In this document: positions 32,798 through 40,457 of the stretch, piece by piece
Position numbering within the stretch: position 1 is the first letter of the stretch
How the letters are laid out: the number at the start of each line of letters is the position of its first letter
From: Anoxynatronum buryatiense
GTDB taxonomy: Bacteria > Bacillota > Clostridia > Peptostreptococcales > Tindalliaceae
Assembly: GCF_900182905.1 (NCBI RefSeq)
Contig: NZ_FXUF01000021.1
Span: forward strand, 1-46,342
Length of the DNA stretch: 46,342 nucleotides
Direction of reading: 5' to 3'
Program-made: the position numbers and the translations under genes
The notes under the pieces: generated by a model
What the model saw: the letters and a program-made list of their open reading frames with translations, nothing else
Databases searched by the model: none
What the model was told of the DNA's origin: nothing

Positions 32798-33383
32798 AGT
32801 AGACCTCCATCAACCTCTGCACATCTTCAGTAATCCCCATCTTCTCTGCATAGTTAAATAGCACCATCATTTTTTTGTCTGTGCTTTTTCCATACATCTT
32901 CACAGTTTGTGCAAAAAGTTCTGATGACACTTTTTCTCTGTTATAAATCAAATCACAGAGTATGCGTTCCATATCATAAGCTCGGACAATGTTTCCAAAA
33001 TTTGTTTTGACGTCAGTGATCCCTAGTTCATAAATCTCCCTGTTAACATAATGAACAGTCACACTGTTAGGCAGACGATGGGGATTGTACCCTTTGTACA
33101 CGGTCACATCAAGAGATTGGGGTGTCTGATCTGTTCTACCCTGCAGATAAAGGGCCGACAGGTAAGAATAAATGCATTTGGTATGGGTCATTTGAAAAAA
33201 ACAAAACTCGTCATAGTCCCCAGTTTCATCAATATAGATGCCTCTCCCGACTTTGGTCAAGGTTCCGTCCTGCTCCATTCTATGGAGATATATACTTGGA
33301 ATGGCGTTATTTTTGCACCATGACGCTGTCACAACGCCATGGTTTTCTTTAAGATAACGCAGAATTTGTTCTCTGTACTTCAT
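32790..33383 (-). CDS. AbiEi-type antitoxin of type IV toxin-antitoxin system
   Basis: A 197-residue protein. The N-terminal winged helix (MKYREQILRYLKENHGVVTA, LHRMEQDGTLTKVGRGIYID) and the C-terminal domain (YSYLSALYLQGRTDQTPQSL, DMERILCDLIYNREKVSSEL) match AbiEi antitoxins of Firmicutes. Such proteins repress the abiE promoter and silence the AbiEii nucleotidyltransferase. The reading frame is intact although its toxin gene is broken, so it is an orphan antitoxin or solitary repressor. AAAAGGTGATGAA precedes the ATG. Confidence 0.88.
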   Translation of the reverse strand: MKYREQILRYLKENHGVVTASWCKNNAIPSIYLHRMEQDGTLTKVGRGIYIDETGDYDEFCFFQMTHTKCIYSYLSALYLQGRTDQTPQSLDVTVYKGYNPHRLPNSVTVHYVNREIYELGITDVKTNFGNIVRAYDMERILCDLIYNREKVSSELFAQTVKMYGKSTDKKMMVLFNYAEKMGITEDVQRLMEVYYE

Positions 33384-33455
33384 TTCATCACCTTTTCAAT
33401 TATGTTGCTTTCGTGCGTATAGTTTATCATTTTGTAAGCACATATGCAACATTAT

Positions 33456-33492
33456 CCTACCCGCCAATCTTCCCGCTGAAACACAACCAGCT
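33456..33492 (-). pseudogene. C-terminal scar of a second NERD-helicase gene
   Basis: The minus strand reads KLVVFQREDWRVG-stop, against FMLYVFHREDWRV-stop at the end of the helicase at 30773-32425. The DNA agrees in 29 of 33 bases. It marks the former 3' end of another helicase copy, now replaced by the AbiE genes. Confidence 0.6.
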
Positions 33493-33532
33493 TTCATAAC
33501 ATCAGCTCCTTCCGAGTTTGTGCCATATGTAT

Positions 33533-34081
33533 TTACTCTTCATTCATCAGCTCTTCCAGGTGTTCCATTAAATACCGTTTGCCCGTATCATTCATCACCA
33601 ATTGTTCATACTCCCGCCCTTCATAGCTTCGTGTCGTCATCTCAAAACCATATTCCGCCGATTTTTCATTGGTCACAGTCTGGCGTTTCTTGTCTTCCGT
33701 TACTCTCTCCCCCAAAATTTCCTTTTCCTTCAATGCTTTGTTGATTGTCACCGCACTGGCCTTCCTGCTTTTCAACACATCCACCTGTTGGTTTACGCAC
33801 TTGGCAAACTCGCTCATGCCGATGAGCTCGTCCCTGAACACAACCCGTGCCTTTTCCTCATCAGTCATCACAAACCGTTGCTGTTTAGAACTTTTACCGA
33901 AGTTGCCCTTGGCAACATCATCCAGCACCTGGCTCACAAAGAAAAAACACCGAATCATCCGGGGATCATGCAGAAAATGATCTCCCACAATCTCTTCACC
34001 AGTTACCGGGTTAATGCCGTTAGCAATTTTTTCCATCACCGCTTTCGCTTTTCGGATTTTTTCCATTTCGGCAGTCTCCAT
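33533..34081 (-). CDS. Conserved hypothetical protein
   Basis: A 182-residue protein. The N-terminal part (AVMEKIANGINPVTGEEIVG, DHFLHDPRMIRCFFFVSQVL) resembles short Firmicutes proteins with the pattern GINPxTGEEL...DPxxIRAL found near superfamily I helicases. The rest is charged, and the C-terminus may be a winged helix (TINKALKEKEILGER). I choose the ATG at 34081, which follows AAAGGAGGCGATTCC. The helicase-type scar lies just behind it, so it may have been in an operon with that helicase. Function unknown. Confidence 0.7.
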   Translation of the reverse strand: METAEMEKIRKAKAVMEKIANGINPVTGEEIVGDHFLHDPRMIRCFFFVSQVLDDVAKGNFGKSSKQQRFVMTDEEKARVVFRDELIGMSEFAKCVNQQVDVLKSRKASAVTINKALKEKEILGERVTEDKKRQTVTNEKSAEYGFEMTTRSYEGREYEQLVMNDTGKRYLMEHLEELMNEE

Positions 34082-34158
34082 GGAATCGCCTCCTTTGTTC
34101 ATTTTCAGAATCAAACCGGACGAATATCGGACGATTTATCAGATGAATCCCGGATGAT

Positions 34159-34705
34159 TTAGCGCACTTTGCTAACAACATATTGTGTCAAGCGACCTTG
34201 CCCAACAGCAGTGATGAAGCCCAGAGAATGGAGTTGATTGATCAAATCGATGATTTGCGATTTTTTGCCCAACCCAACTTTTTTCAATGTGCAACCGGGC
34301 GATTAATCCGTTGTTTTCGATGAGGCGATAGATCATCGCCTCCTTCTCTGACGGCTGGCTTAAGCTGCACCCTTGTGAGATGTCCGCTTTCCCTACTCGG
34401 TGGTAATGCGGGGCAAAACTACCAAAATACTGTTTTCAGCCACATAAAACTGAGGCTTAAGAACAGCATCTCTGGAGTAATACGTATTCTTCAAGTGTCG
34501 GTTGCCAACTTTAAATGATTCTTAGCTGATAGAAAACGTCCGCCACAATTTGATTCCCGGGCAAGCAAATCCTTCCCTGGATGTACTCCTCAAAGTAACG
34601 TTGACAGCAATAGTTTTCACAAGTTAAAGGAAAATACAATGACAAAGTGAAGCTGCGTGTTCGTTTTTCATTAAGCAACCTGTGACTAAGCGAAGACATA
34701 CTCAA
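34159..34705 (-). pseudogene. COG2865-type ATP-binding transcriptional regulator, decayed
   Basis: Pieces of one protein appear in changing frames: CLPGNQIVADVFYQLRII, then FKVGNRHLKNTYYSRD with LKPQFYVAENSILVVLPRI, then SEKEAMIYRLIENNGLIARL, then KKSQIIDLINQLHSLGFITA and VGQGRLTQYVVSKVR-stop. This order (HATPase_c_4 end, substrate strand, winged helix) matches the C-terminal half of AlbA_2/HATPase_c_4 regulators. At least two frame breaks and stops separate the pieces. The N-terminal part is absent. The frame at 34511-34705 is only one fragment of it. Confidence 0.6.
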
Positions 34706-34836
34706 TATCCCACTGTTTATGGCTGATTAGGCGGACAGGCTCATCGACATGGTGATGTAATCAGTTCCGAATTTTTCACAACCTCCGGCCCCATGTAACT
34801 GGCCCGGTTTCTTCCCCATCCTTCATTCGAATCGAT

Positions 34837-34917
34837 TTATATCCCATCGAAAAGATCGAAGGTAATCTTCTAGTAGATCTTGTTGGGTACTGCCCATTTA
34901 GGGTACTACACATACCC
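34837..34917 (-). pseudogene. NPKRA-tail fragment, copy 2
   Basis: The minus strand reads GYV-stop-YPKWAVPNKIY-stop-KITFDLFDGI-stop, a decayed version of the NPKRAI.NKI.KKITF tail at 32447 and 37587. It sits just behind the end of the helicase-S24 gene in the transcription direction. Confidence 0.5.
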
Positions 34918-34998
34918 TATAAGCTCCCACCTGAAATTCAGTTTCACATTTTCCTTCATCTCACGAAATTGGCCGTTGAGAGAGCTCACAGTTGTACA

Positions 34999-37437
34999 TC
35001 AACGGGAAACCTTCTTTAACACACCAATGACGACTCCATTTATACGCACCTGATCAGGCTTCACGTTGATGGGTTCGTATTTGGCATTTTCCGGGATGAG
35101 CAATACACTGTCGCCCATCTGCAAGTACTTCTTCAGCGTGGCTTCCTCGTCCAGAAGGGCTACAACGATCTGGCCATTATCAGCGTATTCCTGATGGTTC
35201 ACCATCACAAAATCACCCACATCAATACCAGCGTCTTTCATGCTGTCTCCCGCAACCTCAAGCAGAAATGTGTTCTTGCTATGAGCAATCCACTTCCGGG
35301 GCAATGTGAAGGAATCCTTCATCGCAGCGTTGACGTCCTTGGGCAATCCGGCAGCCACATCTCCAAACACCGGCACCTCTGTTACCTCTTCAACGTCCAA
35401 TGTCAGACCTGAATCAATAGATTTAAGGGTAATCACACCCGGTTCATTACTGTCCCGTTCATAAAGCATGTCCGGATGGTTTCGGTAACTCTTAAACCGG
35501 TACCGCTCAATGGTATCTGGCAACATGGAGTAGTTGAACCGGGGCAAATCATCCAGCTCATCCATGTCTCGGTCAAATATTTTCAAATCATATCCGTCCG
35601 TCACCAGACAGTAGCGAACTGTCGCCAATGCCTGCATATAAGAAGCCGCCTGCTTGACAGCGTCTGCGATTCCTGCCTGGTATTTCTTGGTTTCTACCAA
35701 CACATAAGGCACTTGCCTACCCTGATGATAGATGCTTACCACCAAGTCAGCGTACCCTTTTTGGGAAAAAGCCACCACCGGATACTCTAGCACGATCATT
35801 TCTTCTTTGTAGCCATAGGAATCTATCAGCTCCTTTAACACCCACTGGCGAATAACTTCTTCCTTTGCGTAGAGATCCAGGATCTTATCCTTCTTAAGAA
35901 ACGCTGTTACAGCCACCCGGTAAAGGGGTTTAAGGCAGCAGTCACGGCGAAACCGCAGACAGTTCACATCAATTTCTCTGATGAAACTGGAAGGCTTCTT
36001 ATGACTGCTTAGATACAGGATTTCATTGGCCCGAGTCATACCCACGTAAAGTAAACGCCTGTCATCCGACTCCATCAATGAATTATCTTCTTCCAGAGCC
36101 CCGCTGGTGTATGGAATCACACCGTCATTAAGGCAGATGATAAACACAACCCGAAACTCCAAGCCCTTAATGGAGTGCATGGTGGTCACTTTCACCTTGT
36201 CACTGTCAAAAGAAGGGTCATTTTTGTCCAGGTAAGCACAGGGAACTTGATATTTTACCAAAAACTGTTGGGCTTCTTCCGCTGCACGCTTCTCCTTAGC
36301 AATGATACAGATCTCATTCAATCGGTACTCTCCCAGCAAGCTCTGGATAGATGATTTCACATGCTCCAGTTCTTCCTCCATGGTTGCAAAGTGCCGATAA
36401 ATGGGGTAGCTACCCTTCCTGTCCACTAGCGATGGCTTCACATAATCCGTGTCTAATTGCAGATTGACGTCTTTTTCCAGGAGAGAATAGGCAGCCTCTG
36501 AAATCTGAGTGGTAGTCCGGTAGTTCTTAGCCAGAGAGCGGCTTTTGCCACTCATATCCAGGCCCAGCGTAGTATAGCTTCTCCCCTTACCCAGCCACGA
36601 ATGGGGATAAATGCTCTGCGCGTTATCGGCAATGAACATGAGGCTGGAGTACTTCTTTGTCTTGTACAACCGCTTTACCATCTCCAACTGAGCCCGGGTC
36701 AGGTCCTGGCTTTCGTCAATAATAATATGGGTATATTGCTCCGATTCCCGTATCGGCACCGTCAGCGCCACCTTATTCATCATACGAAAATCCGAAAAAC
36801 TCTCCTGAGCCAACAATGACTCATAGGCTTCTTTGACCTTAAAGACCGCCGCTCTCACCTCAGAATTCTTCAACAACTTCTGAGGGGTTTTTTCCATCAC
36901 GTTGGTAGCTCTCCCAATCCTATCTACCTGCTGGTATTCCTCTAATGTCTCAATCAAGCAGGCATCCATCCACCCCACTTCGTCAATGAGGAACTGCACG
37001 TTTTTCTGGTTAATGATTTTGTGGGTTTTTTCTTTTTCTGCCATCAAATGAATCGCTTTGGACATGATGCGATAGCTATCACTCGTCGAAGCTATTTTCA
37101 CATCTGCCCCCGGTTTTGCTTTGCGGTAGTAGGTAAACACCAGGCTGTCAATGGTGCGAATATCCACTTTCACTTCTTCCGCCATCATCTCTGCCATGCC
37201 AACTTGCTCGTCTGGGTTTTCCACTTTCTCATACAGGTATTTTATGTAATTCAGCAGTGTCTTGTTGAAGGTCACCAGCAAAATCTTGTCATCCTTCTCG
37301 TGACAATACTGATTCATCAGAAAAGGTACCCGGTGAATGGCCACCGTGGTTTTACCACTGCCAGCCACCCCTTTTACCAAGCAGTGACCCGACGGTTCCA
37401 GTTGGATTAGTTTCTTCTGTTCCAGATTCAACTGCAT
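34999..37437 (-). CDS. UvrD helicase fused to HSDR_N-like nuclease and LexA/S24 domain
   Basis: An 812-residue fusion. Residues 1-490 are a superfamily I helicase: GVAGSGKT (23-30), IIIDESQDLTRAQ (DESQD 241-245), LAKNYRTTTQ, VTTMHSIKGLEFRVVFIICL and RRLLYVGMTRA. Residues about 530-625 resemble the HsdR N-terminal PD-(D/E)xK nuclease (YADLVV, Asp564; VLVETKK, Glu582-x-Lys584). Residues about 688-812 are a LexA/S24 peptidase with cleavage site VAAG (Ala696-Gly697), Ser732 in GDSM and Lys769 in TLKKY. It probably acts on DNA and can cut itself, perhaps on RecA filament signals; that is inference. Start ATG 37437 follows GGAGGTGTATCC; the upstream in-frame ATG lacks a site. No LexA box seen. Confidence 0.92.
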   Translation of the reverse strand: MQLNLEQKKLIQLEPSGHCLVKGVAGSGKTTVAIHRVPFLMNQYCHEKDDKILLVTFNKTLLNYIKYLYEKVENPDEQVGMAEMMAEEVKVDIRTIDSLVFTYYRKAKPGADVKIASTSDSYRIMSKAIHLMAEKEKTHKIINQKNVQFLIDEVGWMDACLIETLEEYQQVDRIGRATNVMEKTPQKLLKNSEVRAAVFKVKEAYESLLAQESFSDFRMMNKVALTVPIRESEQYTHIIIDESQDLTRAQLEMVKRLYKTKKYSSLMFIADNAQSIYPHSWLGKGRSYTTLGLDMSGKSRSLAKNYRTTTQISEAAYSLLEKDVNLQLDTDYVKPSLVDRKGSYPIYRHFATMEEELEHVKSSIQSLLGEYRLNEICIIAKEKRAAEEAQQFLVKYQVPCAYLDKNDPSFDSDKVKVTTMHSIKGLEFRVVFIICLNDGVIPYTSGALEEDNSLMESDDRRLLYVGMTRANEILYLSSHKKPSSFIREIDVNCLRFRRDCCLKPLYRVAVTAFLKKDKILDLYAKEEVIRQWVLKELIDSYGYKEEMIVLEYPVVAFSQKGYADLVVSIYHQGRQVPYVLVETKKYQAGIADAVKQAASYMQALATVRYCLVTDGYDLKIFDRDMDELDDLPRFNYSMLPDTIERYRFKSYRNHPDMLYERDSNEPGVITLKSIDSGLTLDVEEVTEVPVFGDVAAGLPKDVNAAMKDSFTLPRKWIAHSKNTFLLEVAGDSMKDAGIDVGDFVMVNHQEYADNGQIVVALLDEEATLKKYLQMGDSVLLIPENAKYEPINVKPDQVRINGVVIGVLKKVSR

Positions 37438-37527
37438 GGATACACCTCCATTTGAATAGCTCGTCCCCAATAAATACCCCTGGACCATCGCAAAGAAAGC
37501 CGATGATCTTTTCGTCTCAAGCAAAAC

Positions 37528-37620
37528 CTAGATCTCTTCCGCGAAAGCAGGAAACTGCTGATGAAACATGAAATCATTGGCTGTGTTCATAGTTTTCGCA
37601 GGAGAGATAATGATTCGCAC
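37528..37620 (-). pseudogene. 5' fragment of a second yaaA
   Basis: The minus strand reads RIIISPAKTMNTANDFMFHQ then QFPAFAEEI-stop, matching the first 30 residues of YaaA (MRIIISPAKAMHTANDVLSH) at about two thirds identity. The remaining 220 codons are absent; the helicase-S24 gene follows 90 bases later. Confidence 0.8.
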
Positions 37621-37796
37621 AGTCTCTTTCTCATCCTTTGCTTGAATAGCTTCTTAATCACACCAAATAGGCCGAAGGTAATCTTCTTGAAAATCTTGTT
37701 GGATATTGCCCGTTTGGGGTTCTCATGCCGAATTTCATAAGAGGCCTCCTCATCAGTCCATAGGTTTTTCCCCTTGAACACCTCTAGTAGAGGCAC
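37587..37796 (-). pseudogene. NPKRA-tail fragment, copy 3, joined to yaaA fragment
   Basis: Reads LEVFKGKNLWTDEEASYEIR then HENPKRAISNKIFKKITFGL and FGVIKKLFK before running out of frame into the yaaA fragment. The tail matches copy 1 at 32447-32572. An in-frame TGA lies shortly upstream. The apparent 69-residue protein is a chimera of two remnants. Confidence 0.55.
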
Positions 37797-37850
37797 GTCT
37801 GCCGGTGCCAGGTCATAAAGTCATTTCCTCCAAGCATATATTTCGTCGTA

Positions 37851-38114
37851 CTATATGTCCAAAAATGTCGACTCAATGATGTTTTTAATTAACAATGCAC
37901 TTTCTTTATCCATTTGAATTGACTGACTTACTCGACCTTGCATTTTTCTTGTCCCTTTTCCATAGGTATCAATTTGAAGAATCGTATTCGATTGATCATC
38001 TTTGAAAGAGGTGTAGGTCCACTCAACATCATCATGAACTCGAGTTTTGTAATTTTTTCCATTGCTAAACCATTGCTTTTTCCAATAAACGCCATAATTT
38101 ACACTCCTCCTCAT
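37851..38114 (-). CDS. Small hypothetical protein at the end of the McrBC operon
   Basis: An 87-residue protein without a family that I recognise. The C-terminal two thirds are protein-like (DDVEWTYTSFKDDQSNTILQ, MDKESALLIKNIIESTFLDI). The start is unclear: ATG 38114 has only a weak site, and AGGAGGAGTG lies within its first codons, ahead of an ATG in another frame that gives a less natural 55-residue peptide. It follows the McrC gene by 21 bases on the same strand, so it may be an accessory of that restriction system. Confidence 0.5.
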   Translation of the reverse strand: MRRSVNYGVYWKKQWFSNGKNYKTRVHDDVEWTYTSFKDDQSNTILQIDTYGKGTRKMQGRVSQSIQMDKESALLIKNIIESTFLDI

Positions 38115-38135
38115 TCTTTCATCATTACCGCAAAA

Positions 38136-40457
38136 TCATTCTTGTTCATCTGGATTACCAATCAATCCAAACCTTCTTTCTCTTTCACTCTCCCTTAAAC
38201 CACGAAACTGCTCCTTTGATTTACAGTAAAGCTCTGAAACCACCTCTGAAACATCCAACAATCGTCTATTGGTATAGAAGTTACTCCTGGTTCCTGCACC
38301 TTCGATCCGGATAGGATTAGGAAGTTCCATCCATTTTTTGATTTTGAAATAGTAATAGATTTCGACTGAATGAGAAGGCAATTCTATGATGCCGTGACGC
38401 GGTAGCTCTTTCAGGGCTTCAATTTCTCCTGTAAAGCGAATCCCCGCATTGCCGTTAAACAAGTTGATGGATTGATACAGGGCAATATACTTGATGTTAA
38501 GTCGCTGATCAGCAACCAGTTTCTTTGGAATGTAATAAAAATTTTCCTCCATGCACTTGTTGAATTGCTCAATGCTTTTTAGCATCCCTACCAACACATT
38601 GCGATCTTCAAAATCAATTCTTTCCAGGTAGTCATAAACGCCTATTGGTAGAACCGCTTTGTCAAAGGCGGTATCTGATGAACTTTCGACCAAATCCTTG
38701 ATCAAACCGGAAACCAAATTCGTGGCACCAGGCAAAAAAGGCAAACCACCTATGTTAACTTCTTCAATACTTTTGTAAAAACGGTGCTGTTGATAGAGTT
38801 GTTCTTCTCGATAAGGGAATAGCACATAGGCACCATACATTCTGTGATGGAAAACATCTTCACTATGACGATTCTTCGTCACAATGGCATCTCGATATCG
38901 ATGCATGGTGTTAATATCTTCTTCTTCCGGACCCGGGTTGCGATAAGCTCGGTAATATGATGTGTCCTCGATGGCAGGATTAATGCGGTATTTTGCATCG
39001 AAAATGTACTCGTACTCATTTTGTGAACCGTTCTTTTCAATGGATAAGATGCTATCCGGACGCTGTGAAACTGTGGGCATGCTCTTGTTGCTTGGGTTGT
39101 ATGTAATTCTGATGCGTTCATCTGTTGCAGGCACACGGTACTGAACAGTTGAACTAACACCTTTTATAAGATTAACCGTCAATCCAGAATAATCAACTTT
39201 TATACAGTCTTGTTTAATAAGCTCGTAGTCTCTATTGACCATCAAACCATTTAGCTTTAAAAAGCACCAGTATTCATAAAGCTCTGATACATTTTTCATG
39301 GACAGCTGATAGATTTCTCCATTGACCGACAGACCTTTTTGGAGCATCAGGTAATACTTGTAGATGTCTTTGTAACCAGGCGCCATGTTCAGCACAAGTG
39401 AAAGTGATTGGGCTGTATGAAGATTTCCCACCTCGCGTAAAACTGAGAACTCCAACCGCTGATTCACCTCTTTGGTCATCCCGCTTAAAAGCTGGATTAC
39501 CAAGGGATCTTTTTCTCGATTGATGGCAGCATATCTCCGAAGAATTGCATCGATTTTTCGTTTCACCGACGTTGCAACAAATTTAACAAATCGGTTTTCG
39601 TAAGTGTCAAATGAGATGCGTTTTTGAACTGAGAGTGCTTTTTGAGGAATTAACTGGTGTTTCACCCTCTCTAAATAATGAGAGTTCTTTTCAATCCACC
39701 GGAGTGTTTTCCCATGGGATCGCTTAATTTTATGGAATGGAACCACTTCTACTTCTTCATGTAAAATATGGTGTGGCCGTTGCAATACGTAATCCACACT
39801 CTTCATGAGTTTTTCAAAAATCAGGCGAAGCATATGGTAATACTCGGCTAAGCTATTACCAACGTATTGGTTGGGCGATGCAAGCTGGTATGTCTTTTTC
39901 AAAAATTCGAACGCCAAGTTATGGATTTCGCAGTTCACATCTTCAAGCAATGAATAATAATCGTCCTGATAGTCCAGTTTTGATGGAAAAACCTCTATTT
40001 TGATTTTCATGGTTTCTTTTTGGTCTGCCAAAATAACCAATTCAGTGTAACCAATTTCTGAACCAAAGTTAAGTATACCCGTCATCAAACGTCCACGATT
40101 ACCCACCGGTTGAACCTGTCGCCGAATTAACTGGCTCTCATGCCAAAAGTCGATCTCTTGAAATCCATTCTTCTCAATAATCAGTTCATAAGATTGTTCT
40201 TCGAAAAAACAGGGTCTTATTTGGTATTGGCCATAATACGTCTGCTTTTCTTCTTTTTCCTCAGCATCCATAGACGGATGAAAAACATCCGCCTGAAAAG
40301 GTATCTTGCTGGTTATCCGCATTTTTGATTGTGCATCACTGGTTCGAAGCTTCTCATATTTTGGATGAACTGGTTTCCCTTTTATGGTAATATCAAATGC
40401 TTCAGTTGTGATGCTAACCAGCTTCTCAACATTAGATCCAGAATGAGGTGAAGCCAT
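38136..40457 (-). CDS. McrC-like nuclease subunit, DUF2357 family
   Basis: A 773-residue protein. The N-terminal half is the DUF2357 region (AFEFLKKTYQLASPNQYVGN, VDYVLQRPHHILHEEVEVVP). A PD-(D/E)xK nuclease core follows: QRPDSILSIEKNG and EYIFDAKYR (Asp468, Asp487-x-Lys489 from this start). DUF2357 proteins are the McrC-like nuclease partners of McrB-type NTPases. The gene overlaps the end of mcrB by 26 bases. I take ATG 40457, ten bases after GGAGG; a TTG at 40466 is too near the site. Together the pair should form a type IV, modification-dependent restriction complex. Confidence 0.87.
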   Translation of the reverse strand: MASPHSGSNVEKLVSITTEAFDITIKGKPVHPKYEKLRTSDAQSKMRITSKIPFQADVFHPSMDAEEKEEKQTYYGQYQIRPCFFEEQSYELIIEKNGFQEIDFWHESQLIRRQVQPVGNRGRLMTGILNFGSEIGYTELVILADQKETMKIKIEVFPSKLDYQDDYYSLLEDVNCEIHNLAFEFLKKTYQLASPNQYVGNSLAEYYHMLRLIFEKLMKSVDYVLQRPHHILHEEVEVVPFHKIKRSHGKTLRWIEKNSHYLERVKHQLIPQKALSVQKRISFDTYENRFVKFVATSVKRKIDAILRRYAAINREKDPLVIQLLSGMTKEVNQRLEFSVLREVGNLHTAQSLSLVLNMAPGYKDIYKYYLMLQKGLSVNGEIYQLSMKNVSELYEYWCFLKLNGLMVNRDYELIKQDCIKVDYSGLTVNLIKGVSSTVQYRVPATDERIRITYNPSNKSMPTVSQRPDSILSIEKNGSQNEYEYIFDAKYRINPAIEDTSYYRAYRNPGPEEEDINTMHRYRDAIVTKNRHSEDVFHHRMYGAYVLFPYREEQLYQQHRFYKSIEEVNIGGLPFLPGATNLVSGLIKDLVESSSDTAFDKAVLPIGVYDYLERIDFEDRNVLVGMLKSIEQFNKCMEENFYYIPKKLVADQRLNIKYIALYQSINLFNGNAGIRFTGEIEALKELPRHGIIELPSHSVEIYYYFKIKKWMELPNPIRIEGAGTRSNFYTNRRLLDVSEVVSELYCKSKEQFRGLRESERERRFGLIGNPDEQE

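Noticed and set aside
34511-34705. A separate 64-residue gene
   Set aside because: It is one frame of the COG2865-type remnant, and the protein similarity continues in other frames beyond its stop.
37438-37620. A LexA box before the helicase-S24 gene
   Set aside because: I looked for GAAC-N4-GTTC and CGAAC-type sites and found none, so SOS control at the promoter is not supported.
37587-37796. A 69-residue protein
   Set aside because: Its end is read out of frame through a yaaA fragment and an in-frame stop lies just upstream; it is a chimera of remnants.
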